Source: Choristoneura fumiferana (lineage: Eukaryota; Arthropoda; Insecta; Lepidoptera; Tortricidae). From it: DNA of 64,000 bases. Of the stretch, positions 34,623-45,349 are shown piece after piece. The DNA lies in the NCBI RefSeq assembly GCF_025370935.1, contig NC_133482.1, positions 14,008,973 through 14,072,972 on the forward strand. Direction: 5' to 3'. The stretch's first letter is position 1. Every line of letters starts with the position of its first letter. Made by a program: the position numbers and the translations under genes. Under the pieces are notes generated by a model that saw nothing but the letters and a program-made list of their open reading frames with translations, did not search any database and had not been told where the DNA came from.

Positions 34623-34683
34623 TTAGTTGGATAGAACAGATATTTTATTGCTTCTTCTTCAACTTTCCCTGACGACGAAGATG

Positions 34684-34718
34684 TTTATTCACCCTCAACC
34701 CCCCAACCCCCGTTTATT
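34684..34718 (-). terminator. GSTZ polyadenylation signals
   Basis: Two minus-strand AATAAA hexamers, at 34713-34718 (overlapping the stop codon region) and 34684-34689, right after the GSTZ stop. Confidence 0.65.
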
Positions 34719-37700
34719 CACTTGGCGACTTCAGGGGGGCAGTCCGGCTGCGAGGAGGGGTGTGCCGCGCGGAATGCGGGGTGGTTCTCGAGCTCGCGAT
34801 CTATGCGTAGGATTATCGGGAACGGGCGCAGGTCGACGTGGAATCTGGAAGCATTTTCAAACATGTTGTATATTACAACAAGCTTTTATTTAGTTTTACC
34901 TGTCCCATTGTCTGTCTGTAGTCAAATCTTGCAAGTTAAATTAGACCAACTTCCAGTAATCGGATAGACTTGAAATTTGGCATGCTTATGTATGCTTTAC
35001 AACACAATAATCTGGTAGTGACGTCCTGGTGGTCCGGCCAGGATCGTCTCTGCAGGACGGAACTCTTCAACGGTTACTGGCATCAACTTGAAATTTGGTA
35101 TGCGAATACAAATAGTACAGTCAGCAAAAAAAAGCTTGTATTAAAAAATATTTTTTTACCAAAATCTTGTCATATTTATATAATAACTTGTCATGTCTAT
35201 CTATAGGCCTGATACTAAATTTTGGTCAATAAATAAAAAAAAACATGTTATCCCGCATAAATTTAAAAATAGACTGGAAAAAATGTCATTCTATAGAAAA
35301 CAATGACAAACATAAACAATGAAGATTGCCATGTGTCACCTTCTCGCATTAAAGACCTGAGGCACCAGGCAGCAATCAGCCAGGGTGATCTCGTCTCCGA
35401 CACAGTACTTCCCAGCACTCGCTGACAACAGTTTCTCCACAGCTCGGAACCCTCGAGTGATCCAGTGCTGAGCCCACTCTTTTTTCTTCTCTTCACCAAC
35501 ATAGATCAGCACTATTAGGTTCTGGAGAGGCTGGATGCCAGAGGATATCACCTGGAATATTAAATTATGAAATTAGAATATATGTTGCAAGCATGTGGGT
35601 CTCCTGATGGTAAGAGATCACCACCGCCCATAAACATCTGCAACACCAGGGGTATTGCAGATGCGTTGCCAACTAGGGTATGCACCCGGTTCCGCAAGTG
35701 CCTCATTTGTTTGCGGTATTTGTATGTATCTGTGGAACCGGGTGCATGCCCTATTGCCAACCTAGATGCCTTAGATGGGATACATTAAGTGTCAGTAATT
35801 TATTTATTAATTTAGCCCTGCAGCCAGATGGAGTGACAATCTGTTAAAGGCTGCAAGTAGAAGCTGGAGGCATCGAGCCAAGGTCAGGGCGCAATGGCGT
35901 TTATTGCGAGCGCCTTTGTCCAGCAACTGCTATAGGCTGATGATTATTATTATTTAACAAAATTTTAGCAATAGGGTAGTTGCCACCATTACACGAATCC
36001 AAGACTGTATTTGTATAACTAAACACATTCTTTGATGGTAAACCTGCCCAACTGCTCTATGATCAGACTCTGGATACCATTCTTGGTCAAAGTACACCCG
36101 AATCCCTAACACATTTAGGTTACATTGTTTTGCCTCGAAATACCGCTCACTGCATACTAATTATCATTAAATCTGTACAAGTGTTTCACTGCTGGGTAAA
36201 GGCCTCCCCACTGGTCACGATTTTGAGAAATGCACCACCTAAGGAGCACCTATTTGGATCCATGCTGTAGCTGTAGCCTCCTAGGCCTAATTCAGCTTGA
36301 CAGTACTTTGACATTATACTAGTATCTTAAGAATTATACTTTAATTTTCAACATTACCTCACAAATCTCTCGTACTTTGGCCCGTTTGAAACAATCCTGC
36401 GGCATGAGCTGGCGCTGCGGCCGTGTCTCTTCCAGATAGTGCATTATGCTCAGAGACTCCACCAAAGTGTGCCCATCTGGAAATTACCTTTCATTGATTA
36501 AGATCAGTTTACAGACCAAACCTATGTTTATAAATTGATTAGAATACTGCTTTAAAAACTTATTCAGCCTTCTGTTTAAAAAAAAATTGCCATGACTAAT
36601 TTAATTACTACAGTACAATGAAAAAAGTTAAGAGGAGGCATATCTTATTGAATTCAATATGATAGGTTTATATCAGCCATACTCAATCATTTTTTTATGG
36701 GCATGTAGTGTGCAATGTGCTGCAGCATTGTTGTCAACAGTATCAAAATAACTTTTTTGCCTTTTTTTTTTTTTTATTCGACTGGATGGAAAACGAGCAA
36801 GTGGGTCTCCTGATGATAAAAGATCACCACCGCCCATAAACATCTGCCACACCAAGGGTATTACAGATGCGTTGCCAACCTAGAGGCCTAAGATGGGATA
36901 CCTCAAGTGCCAGTAATTTCACCGGCTGTCTTACTCTCCACGCCGAAACACAACAGTGCAAGCAGTGCTACTTCACGGCAGGATTAGCGAGCAAGATGGT
37001 GGTAGCAATCCAGGCGGACCTTGCGCAAGGTCCTACCACCCGCCTTATTTTTATCTATTATTTTAACGAGACTTAAGTACACCAAATGTAGAATAGAATA
37101 GTTTATTAAAATACAAATTACAAGATTACAAAATAATCATCATTATCCCGTGAGTACCAAACTAGGCTGAGCCTGTATCTTGGCACTCACCGAGTCTGGT
37201 TACAAATCAGACAGATAAGTAGAATAACCCCCACACAGTGCAGATAAAACTATGTATATACACTTCATCAACTACAATGTTAGAGATACTCCAAAAATCT
37301 ATAACAATATTATAGTGTATAATGTGACTATGTCAGCCTCATGGGAAGCCACAGAGAATCACATTAATTTCTGTCCTACGGAGTCTCTGTGTACAAGAGC
37401 ATGTCCAATGAATTTATAAATCAACACTGCATGATCTGACAAAGGCTTATGTAAGATCATATTCACACATCCATTATGGCCCTTTGCCCCACCGCTAGTC
37501 CACCACTGGTATAGCTGGTTTAAATATTGATTGTAGCTATTAAAATACTACAGTTGTCTTACCTATACACAAAGATGGAACCTGCTCCATAGGATTGACT
37601 TCCCGGTACTCATTGCAGTGTTGTTCCCCGCCACCCTTGATCAAGCTCACAGCCTTGATGTCATATGGAATCTCCTTCAAGTTTAGTGCGATTCGGACTC

Positions 37701-38104
37701 GCCACGAGCATGAGCTTCGCCAGTACGAATATAGTACTGGCTGGATATATAAAAATTAAAAAAAAGTTTAGAAAAAAAAACCTAGAGGTAAGTTAGATAG
37801 AACAGTTTAACAACGCATAAAATCTTTAGACAATGTATGTATGTTTAAATGCGTTACGTACCTTAATATCATTGCTATCACTCATTTTGGCGAATTCAAG
37901 TAAATTGATCTGACCGAATCTTTACAAGAGCTTCGTTAAAAAATAAGCCACTAGTCAAATGAGTGCTAGTGGTAATAAAGAACATAGTAACCGGTTTATC
38001 AGCATTTATCAGAGTTATCTAACCAGTATGCAAATAGGAAATAAAAATAAAATCATTAATAACATTGCACAAGTTGTGTAAAATTTGCGACTTACCTTAG
38101 CCAT
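34718..38104 (-). CDS. GSTZ1: Maleylacetoacetate isomerase / zeta-class glutathione S-transferase, five exons
   Basis: Catalyses the glutathione-dependent cis-trans isomerisation of maleylacetoacetate in tyrosine and phenylalanine breakdown, and also handles alpha-halo acids; a cytosolic dimer. Exons on the minus strand: 38096-38104 (MAK), 37563-37740, 36358-36476, 35340-35551 and 34718-34844, all with GT/AG borders and matching phases, giving 214 residues (human GSTZ1 has 216). The N-terminal thioredoxin fold has the zeta signature YWRSSCSWRVRIAL (residues 9-22; Ser-Ser-Cys active site) and NPMEQVPSL with the cis-proline. The C-terminal helical domain has SSGIQPLQNL, WAQHWITRGF and GDEITLADCCLVPQVFNARR, ending VDLRPFP...PDCPPEVAK. 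An alternative first exon is listed separately. It is divergent from the RBIS-like gene. The introns contain two copies of a common repeat and a hAT-type MITE. Confidence 0.95.
35566..35795 (+). repeat. Interspersed moth repeat (GTGGGTCTCCTGATGG family), copy in GSTZ intron
   Basis: Shares GTGGGTCTCCTGATG, AGATCACCACCGCCCATAA and GATGCGTTGCCAAC with 36775-37066, and an inverted relic occurs at 54568-54632. It is split by the 80-bp MITE at 35674-35753. Confidence 0.7.
35674..35753. mobile_element. 80-bp hAT-type MITE with 8-bp target duplication
   Basis: Ends TAGGGTATGCACCCGGTTCC and, reverse-complemented, TAGGGCATGCACCCGGTTCC (one mismatch in 20). Flanked by the perfect 8-mer TTGCCAAC at 35666-35673 and 35754-35761. 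The uninterrupted relative at 36870 reads GCGTTGCCAACCTAG, which proves the insertion point. An 8-bp duplication and a TAGGG end are typical of hAT. Confidence 0.88.
36775..37066 (+). repeat. Interspersed moth repeat (GTGGGTCTCCTGATGA family), second copy in GSTZ intron
   Basis: A longer version of 35566-35795 that continues through GGATACCTCAAGTGCCAGTA and GGCAGGATTAGCGAGCAAGA to CAAGGTCCTACCACCC. It lacks the MITE. Confidence 0.7.
37862..37885 (-). CDS. GSTZ1: GSTZ alternative first coding exon (MSDSNDIK)
   Basis: ATG 37885 opens eight codons ending in AAG at a perfect donor (GTACGT at 37861 downward), in phase 0 with the exon at 37563-37740. Use of this exon instead of 38096-38104 gives a 219-residue protein with a polar N-terminus. 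Both options keep the catalytic region unchanged. Which one is used, or whether both are, cannot be decided without transcripts. Confidence 0.65.
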
Positions 38105-38772
38105 GGCGGATATATTACCGTTGTATTTGGTGTAGTAAGTAATTTTGGCGGCTTTTATTAATCTCTTATCAAGAAATATAAATATATAGTGTTATCAAAA
38201 AACCTAAATACTGATATGATAACGAACTACTACCCTGAAAGGTGGGTTAGGTTGAGGGAGGGATTGTAAATAAATAAATAAATAATGGAGCCATTCCAGA
38301 TGCGGCCAAATTGTAAAAAAATACAGTTTTAAACTATGAAGTTAATAAGTTATAAAAAAAACAAGTCAAAGGTAAGTAAAACTACTTTTTGACGAAGCTT
38401 TGTTTACACAGTTTTGGGAAAAGCAAGTACCTAGATTTTTGTTTTTAATTTGTGCACATGGAACGCAACGTTAAATTTTGACATTGACGTTGACGTTCGT
38501 CCTATCCTATTACTATTGGTACAGTTTGTATTATTTTTATATTTATTATTTTTACTCTTCAATAAAAAGTAAGCCTTAACTCGTTCACTTACAGTCGTAA
38601 ATGGTTAGCCAGGTCAAGCCCCCAGCTGAATGCAAAGTGCTCGATTAGCTTTTCTAACCTAAATATAAAACGAGACGAGTGGTTTCGTCTTTGATTTCGA
38701 GCCAAATATAAATCGCGCAGTTATTGAAATCACATCTATAAACACACGTATTTGCAAGTAGAAGTAGTAAAT
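38105..38772. promoter_or_regulatory. Shared divergent promoter region of GSTZ and RBIS-like genes
   Basis: 668 bp separate the GSTZ ATG (38104, minus) from the RBIS-like ATG (38773, plus). On the plus strand TATAAAA at 38664-38670 and TATAAAT near 38707 precede the RBIS start. No insulator-like repeat lies between, so a bidirectional arrangement is plausible but not shown. Confidence 0.5.
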
Positions 38773-39853
38773 ATGGGTAAAAACAAAGGAAAAGGAGCAA
38801 AAGCTCCCAAAGGGCCGAAAGCCAATGTTTTTAAAGTGGCTGGAGCGAAAAGTTTAAAGAAAACAAAAGCAAAAGCTGTGAATTTAGGATTAAAAAATGT
38901 AAGTTGATTGTTCTAATTTACAAAGTTTTCTATTGGTCGTTAAAGTTACAGAGAGTGTACTTATCAACTCAAAAGCATTCACCATGCCTAATTACAATTA
39001 CAATAAATTTACCTACAAAAGTAAACCATCTTGTGAAGTAAGTATTTGATTATTATTAAATTTACAAAAAACATTATTTTACTCATTCTATTGATCTAGT
39101 CCCAAACTTAGCCAAGTTTGTACCTACTATGGGTACTATGTATGTAGGCAATGGATAAATTAAACATACTTACATAGATAGATGTGTTAATCAACTTTTT
39201 CATGTCACTTGTTGCTATAGTCACATTCTCCTGAGTCACTCTTTAAACTGTAAGTTTATAGGATTAGAATTTGCCAAACATGCATTTTTGCAGTCGTTTT
39301 AAGCCCGTTCTATAATGGTCATCTAATAAGCATGTTACAGATAGTTCAACTCAGTTGTGCGCGCGGCCCTATGTGTTGGTAAAGCGATAAGAACATGTCT
39401 TGCTCGGACGACAACTGCCGCGTCACATGAAAGTTGTATATTTACAAGCGCACGCACACATAGGGCCGCGCGCACAACTGAGTTAAACTATCTGTAGTAG
39501 GTATAATGTGACAAAATTTCTTCTATTAATTAAACTGTACTACTACTTTTGTCCCTTTGCTGACGGGACAGAATAACAGCAAGAAATAGTTGATCCACCC
39601 AGATACATATTAAAAGCCCAAGACTTGAAAACATTCATAGGAGTCTATCCACTTAACTATCTGGTCTTTTATTTTTCAGATAAAGCAGAAAGTTCAAGAA
39701 ATAGACAAGGAATTTGTAGAAATTAACAAAGCTCCAAAGCCCACGCCTCCAGCCAAACATACAGTTAAAGCTCCAAAGAAAAAACAAGGGAAGAAAGTGA
39801 CTAAAGCAGATGTCACAAAAACAACAGAAAAGATTGTGAAGATGGACTTATAA
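38773..39853 (+). CDS. RBIS: RBIS-like ribosomal biogenesis factor, two exons
   Basis: A very basic 99-residue protein encoded by 38773-38898 (42 codons, donor AAT then GTAAGT) and 39680-39853 (57 codons, acceptor TTTTTCAG). The N-terminus MGKNKGKG...GPKANVFKVAG, followed by a Lys/Ala-rich stretch and VQEIDKEF, matches the layout of animal RBIS/C8orf59 proteins (about 100 residues; NVFHIA, KNKAK), nucleolar factors of pre-60S assembly. The C-terminal half is low-complexity Lys/Pro/Thr, compatible with nucleolar targeting. No canonical AATAAA was found soon after the stop. The single intron contains a Tc1/mariner-like MITE. Without a search the family assignment is by motif only; another small basic nuclear protein is the alternative. 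Confidence 0.75.
39338..39494. mobile_element. 157-bp TA-flanked MITE in the RBIS intron
   Basis: The left arm CAGATAGTTCAACTCAGTTG and the right arm (ending CTGAGTTAAACTATCTG) form a ~45-bp inverted repeat that includes GCGCGCGGCCCTATGTGT. TA dinucleotides lie just outside (39336-39337, 39495-39496), which fits a Tc1/mariner-type target. Confidence 0.75.
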
Positions 39854-40035
39854 TTGTAAGAACAAGTAAAAGTTACTGTTTTCAAGGTACTTTTTATTAT
39901 TCTCTAAAATAATATTTCCCTTATGTTTTCTACCCACTATACCATATTATGCCATGAGCGACTGACCGTAATAGGAATGTGTCAGGCAAAAATATATTTT
40001 TCACGACACTGCTCGAAAATGTGGCCATAGATAAG

Positions 40036-40275
40036 ATTGGTTTTTTTGGTATCATTTTGTATTTTTTATTTCAATTTTTAATTTTTGTAACTTTTACGGT
40101 CATCCCGTAAAACCTATATCGAAAATACAAACTGAAATATAGATGCATAGAAAAACCAGAAAAATAAGACCAGCGCTGGGAATCAAACCCAAGTCCTCGG
40201 CATTCCGTGCCGCGTGCTATACCGCTATACCACCGCTGGACTTCCAGCAGCGGTGTAGCGGTATAGCGAAAGGTG
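40036..40275 (-). mobile_element. tRNA-derived SINE, with a truncated inverted partner
   Basis: The minus-strand SINE has its tRNA head at about 40172-40240 (box B complement GGGAATCAAACCC) and its body to the left, including TTTTACGGTCATCCCGTAAA. A short plus-strand head (CAGCGGTGTAGCGGTATAGC, about 40247-40266) faces it and breaks off, so this is a damaged version of the head-to-head unit. Confidence 0.75.
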
Positions 40276-41395
40276 TTTTTATGTACATTTGGCCAGATAA
40301 TGGAAGAATTTTCAGCCATAGACTAGATATCTAAAAATCTAGCTGCTTAATAATAATCCTTCATAATGCTTATAAAATCTGATTCAGGGTTTTTTTTTAT
40401 ATTTATCTAAGTATAAAATAGGAATTATATGACACAGCAGATAATTTTATTTTTTGCATATGAAGGGTTAAATGGATACTGGTTTATGTCTTTGTTACTA
40501 ATCCTGACCAAAATTTACCATAATAGCATTTCTTCTCTATACTATGTGATGAAATACTTGGTAATAACTGAATATTCGTTTTATTTCCAATTTGGACATT
40601 CTTATAATCACACACATATGCATATGCATATAGCATACATTCATTCATAGCTAGCTATGTATATTGTGTAGTGTAAGTGCTTCAGACATCTTCAGGTAAT
40701 ATTCATGTAATAAGTATCAAGGGGGATCAATGTGTGACGTAATTTTTGAATGAACCTTAAAGATTTGAATCAGAGCCTTCCCTGGGGCAGAGCAAGAGGA
40801 GGAGCGGTCAATATAGGCGCCAGATGGCGAAGGGCGCCACTTTCCAATTTCCAGTAAAAAATAAAATTCTGATGGCGCCTTTTATCGATGAATGTTTGTT
40901 ATTTCGGCTTGTGGAAACCGTCAGATTATATATTTTTCGTAATTCTTGAATTATTCCCTTCAAAATAAAAAAAAATTTAACCACGCTCGAGAATGTCGAG
41001 ATGACGTTTTTTTTTTACAACTTTCTAGCCCTACCCCTTCTTTACGTCACTCTCAAATTGTCAGATTAGTAGAATACACACGTTTTAGTATGTAACTAAC
41101 TCATCCTACCTTAATCTGACGCGCTCGGGAATTTCAGATGATGAATTTTTTTTTACTAATCTGATCCTTTATCCTTGACGGGCGGCCATGTATATGGGGC
41201 TCATAGCTGGTGGAAGGACTTAACCGGGTACAAGGTATCTCCCTGTATATTAATCTGTCGCGCTTTAGTAAATCCCCGAAATCCCCTCTTGGGCTCCCCT
41301 ACTATTTTGAGAAACGCGGAAGCGGTGTAGACAATCTCGCTCTACCTTGATCAAGCTGACTGGAATATCTGGTAAAAATGGAATCAAAGAACCAT
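40276..41395. other. Intergenic sequence
   Basis: Between two convergently placed genes. No exon recognised. GGCGCCAGATGGCGAAGGGCG near 40823 and GATGGCGCC near 40872 form a weak inverted motif. Confidence 0.4.
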
Positions 41396-41414
41396 GAGAC
41401 AACTGTTAATGTCT

Positions 41415-41420
41415 TTTATT
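41415..41420 (-). terminator. Polyadenylation signal of the helix-protein gene
   Basis: AATAAA on the minus strand (TTTATT here) about 315 bases after the stop at 41735-41737. Confidence 0.6.
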
Positions 41421-41734
41421 GTTAAACTTTAACAAAAATACAATTTTGAACACTTAACCTATAACATTAACATTCGGCAATAAAATTAAAATATGTTACG
41501 GTGGTAGTTAAAGAACAGAAGGCTGCAAGGATCGTCACTTGCTTTCATTGTTTCGTAATATTATTACGGAGCAGAAAACATTTGGTGTTGAGACTTTAAA
41601 ATGCTATTATGTCATTGGTAAACTATTGAAAAAACAAATGACATTTAGCGGACATTTATTTATCTTACATTTGTAAATGCATTGAAATTCCTATGTTCTC
41701 CTTCATGATATAACAAGTATGTAATTGTATAAGC

Positions 41735-44310
41735 TTATTCTTCATCCGTGACGTCTGGTTCTGCTTTCTCGTCTTCGCTAACTTCGGCAGCAGGGGTCTC
41801 TTCCGCGGGTGCTTCGGCATCAACAGCGGGGGATTCTGGTTCTTCCACGATAGGTTCAGCATCTTGGAATTCGCTGAAATAAAAAAACCGTAAGTTACTT
41901 CTAGCATATTTCCTTAAATATATAGAGACGGGGTAACGTGTCGAGTGAAGCCAAGTTAAAACCGAGAAAAGGAAATTAACGACACAGAGCCTTTTGTAGT
42001 ATTACACAACTACTTAAATTTTGACTTGAAACTTGGTTTTTAATGTTAAAACTCTTAAATTTTAACCAACTTAGATTAATTAGAACCCCCAAATTTTGTT
42101 AATACAGCTCAAACGGTTATTGAGTGATATTGAGCTATTGACATCGTAAATTTACTGACTGACATTAAGATCAAAACCTAATACTTACTCCTAAAACATT
42201 ACTAGCGAAGTTGATCCAAGTTTGGCAAGGACGGACGTGAGTATACCGAGGCACTCCTTTTCACTTCGCGTATCGAGCGACCTTGTACAGCTTGTACTTC
42301 TTCGTAACGCGAGTGAATTTTCCTCACTACGCTCTGGTGGCGAATTCTAACCTACCCTACCCCTACTCTTTGGATGTCGTCACAATTTAGTAAAGGGTAT
42401 CTCTGCTTTTGCCAATCAATGCTGCAGATCATGATTACATCTGTAGCGACTCCTAGCACCATCTAGTGAGCAAATATAGAAATTCCGACCTCATCCTACA
42501 TCGCAATATCGAAGTTTTTCAACTCTTGACTCATAACATCCGCCTGGAGAGATCTCTCTTTTGTAGCCTCCCACTTCACATCTAAGTTTATCATCGTTTC
42601 TAGGCTAGTTAGCATTTGTTAGTCACCTGGCCTCAGTGTCAGCGACCTCAGCCGCCGAGCCGCTATGTGATAGCTCCTCAAGCCGCGCGGCAGCCAGCTC
42701 TGATTCTTGTCTCGCGATTTCTGCTAACTCCGCCGCCTGTACATGAAAAAGATAGATTGTATTTGGACCAAGTCTGCATTACAGGAAAAATGGACCCCGA
42801 GTTTCGACAAGGTCATATGAGAGTCTCATTGAGACACCGAAGTTATAACGTTGTTCTACAGATGCCGTCTAACTTATTGAGAAATTAACTCATTGTCCCA
42901 AATTAAATTTAGTCCACGTCGCCCAATCTCAAGAAGTTTGCCAGCAACTACTATGTTTTAGCTTGACTTTATTGTCGTCAAACGTAAGCTTTTATTTATT
43001 GCATAAAAGAAGAAAAATATTGCAATAGGGTTTGCTATTCTACGTCGCGTTTTGTAAATACGTCTGCACTTACACACAACCCTTTATGAATCAGATTAAC
43101 ATTGCTCTTTCGTTCAATTTTCTACAGAAATGATAACGTTCAAAGAAATTTTGTGCAAGTTCGTAAATGGTTGACAACGTAGTTGACCGTAGTGAAGTGG
43201 TCTCTGCATATATGAAAATAAATTAACCTGTCGCGCAAGTTCGTCTTCCCGTTCTTCCTGAGCTTGCTTCTCCAACTCAGCAAGACGAGCGAGCTCCTCC
43301 TGTCTGATGGCCTCTGCTTGCCGTTCCTCTTCCGCTAAGCGGGCCTCTTCCGCCTTTTTGGCCTCTTCAGCCAATCGCGCTTCCTCAGCCAATCTTGCTT
43401 CTTCGGCTAACCTTGCCTCCTCAGCCTTCTTAGCTTCCTCGGCTAAACGTGCTTCTTCTGCTAATCTGGCTTCTTCGGCTAACTTTGCTTCTTCAGCTTT
43501 CTTTGCTTCCTCAGCTAAACGGGCCTCTTCGGCCTTGAGGGCCTCTTCTTCAGCTTTCCTGGCGTCTTCCTCGGCCTTACGTTTGGCTTCTTCGGCCTTA
43601 CGCGCTTCGTCTTCGGCCCGCTTCTTCTCTGCTGCTTCACGCTCGGCCTGAAGTTAAATATTTGTTTGTGTTAACTTAAACTCAAGGTTTACAAGTACTC
43701 TAAATATATTGAACACCACAAATCAATGCAGTGTTAGCAAAAAAAAAGAAGGTATTATAGACTACTATTTTCCGCGGAACACTTTACCTGAGCTTTGCGT
43801 TCTGCTTCACGTTTCGCCTCTTCCTTTAGAGCTCTGAAATATATTTATCCATAATAAAATTGAGTGAAAACTACTTTAAATAAATCAAATAATTCAAGTC
43901 AACTTTAATTATTTAGTTATCATCATTATTGTCAGATAATGCAGATATCTGGTTATTTTAGGCCTATTTCAATTCTTCAAAGACTCCGAAACTTTACCTA
44001 CACCAATTTAAGCATGTATTACCCCAAGTCTTGAAAACATTTGCTCATCATGCATCAGGTGAAGAAGCAGCTTTATAGTCATCCTTGTGAGCTAGCTAAC
44101 TAGATGACGAAACGAGTTAAAGAAGAATTGAGAATGATAAACGCAAATAACTCACTTCTCCTCGGCAGCACGAGCTTCTTCCTGCCTTTTTCTCTTGATC
44201 TCCGCGAGGTCAGCAGCCGGTGCCAGCACAGGTTCCGCAGTGGTAGCACGGAACTTCGCCAGGCGTTCCGCTTTCGCCGCCTTCAGCTCTTCAGATGGAT
44301 CCTCCATCAT
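41735..44310 (-). CDS. Ala/Glu/Lys/Arg-rich single-alpha-helix protein (possible alternative 3' end of myofilin locus)
   Basis: Five minus-strand exons join in phase: 44156-44310 (from ATG 44310; first residues MMEDPSEELKAAKAERLAKF), 43788-43833, 43228-43647, 42627-42736 and 41735-41873, giving 289 residues. Exon 3 (140 codons) is an almost pure charged helix built of AEEARL/AEEAKK hexamers, too poor in hydrophobic core positions for an ordinary coiled coil and more like a stable single alpha helix. The tail is acidic and Pro-rich (EEPESPAVDAEAPAEETPAA) and ends DVTDEE. The first exon stays open further upstream. An acceptor at 44358 (CAG then TG) would join it in phase to myofilin exon 45548-45709, making this the helical C-terminus of a longer isoform. 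Function not recognised; a muscle structural role is only inferred from the neighbourhood. Confidence 0.8.
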
Positions 44311-44449
44311 CTGGGGGGCCTGGAACTTGCGGCTCGGCCTCGACGGGAGCAGTTTCACTGCACCCCGGCCAATGTTACGAACGTCCACAACACAACTAGA
44401 CTCGAAAAGACCAGCTGCCGTTTTCAGTGCTGAGTTCCCATATACAGCA

Positions 44450-44487
44450 ACTGACTATCTAAGGAGCTCCACGTTCCAAGATTTTAT
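44450..44487 (-). promoter_or_regulatory. Possible internal promoter (TATA-like plus initiator) of the helix-protein gene
   Basis: On the minus strand CATAAAAT (44480-44487) is followed about 35 bases later by TCAGTT (44449-44454), the arthropod initiator consensus. This would start a transcript about 140 bases before ATG 44310, with one tiny upstream ORF (MGTQH). The alternative reading is that this TCAG is a splice acceptor from the myofilin exons. Confidence 0.4.
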
Positions 44488-45030
44488 GAGGGGCTGAGTG
44501 GTGGCGACCCCTAAGCTTTCGTGATTAAAACGTTAGAAATGACGTTCTAAACAAAGCATGTTTTGATCAGCCGCTCCATTCGCCATAACAGCGAAGCTTC
44601 GAGTTATGGATAGCCCGTTAACATCCCACAGCTGGTCTTTTCAATGACAATGAAAAATAACGAAAGCGACGCAGCCGCAAACCATCAGATTCCTCTTACA
44701 AGCGTTAGACCCTGAAGCTTCATCGCCAAGCCTGATCATGTTCCCAGCCTGATCGGTTCTATTCATGCCGTGAAACGTTTGAAAGCTGCGTTTTTGCTGT
44801 TTGCCACGTGTCACCTAAATGCTAAATGAGACCTCGTCTTTCAAGTCCCTAGCTTATCGTTTAGGTTCATGTTTACTATGTACAATGCGTTTTATTGTGT
44901 ATAGAATTAATAAAAAATCTAAAGTATTTGAAAAGTTGTTATTTTGAAGCGAAGCATTATGGAAGCCTGGATCTGTTAAGGTCGACTATCATGCGGAACG
45001 ATTAAAACAACTGAGAGATCGGTTAAAATC
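44488..45030. other. Sequence between myofilin 3' end and the helix exons
   Basis: No exon seen. If transcription reads through from myofilin, this is intron; otherwise it is intergenic. Confidence 0.4.
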
Positions 45031-45036
45031 TTTATT
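45031..45036 (-). terminator. Polyadenylation signal, myofilin long form
   Basis: AATAAA on the minus strand, about 315 bases after the stop at 45350-45352. The 3' UTR between is GC-rich near the stop. Confidence 0.55.
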
Positions 45037-45349
45037 ATTACTTAAAATCAGTTCTGTTCTGTCGAGCGACAGATATGACTCCTCGAAAACACGGAGCAGC
45101 CCTGTCACCGAATATGACTAGAAAAATATAATTAATTATAACTCGTTCGTTGAGAATTCGTTTGTAACAAAATAATAGCTCTTCAGTAAATTGATAAAAA
45201 AATAGATGATCTGGGTTAGTCGGAGCGTGTTATACCGAGATCAGAACGCGAAGGGCGGGCGCGGCGCGGGCGCCGTGGCGTGAGCCGCGCGGGGCCCGCG
45301 CCGCGCGCGCGGCGGACGGGGGCGGGGAGCGGGGCGAGGGGCGCGGGGG

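Noticed and set aside
35336..35551. GSTZ ending early at NARR-stop as a truncated pseudogene
   Set aside because: AAG followed by GTGACA is a splice donor, and the missing C-terminus was found in phase at 34718-34844.
43307..43651. 114-codon Ala/Ser-rich plus-strand ORF
   Set aside because: Exact antisense shadow of the AEEARL-repeat exon on the minus strand.
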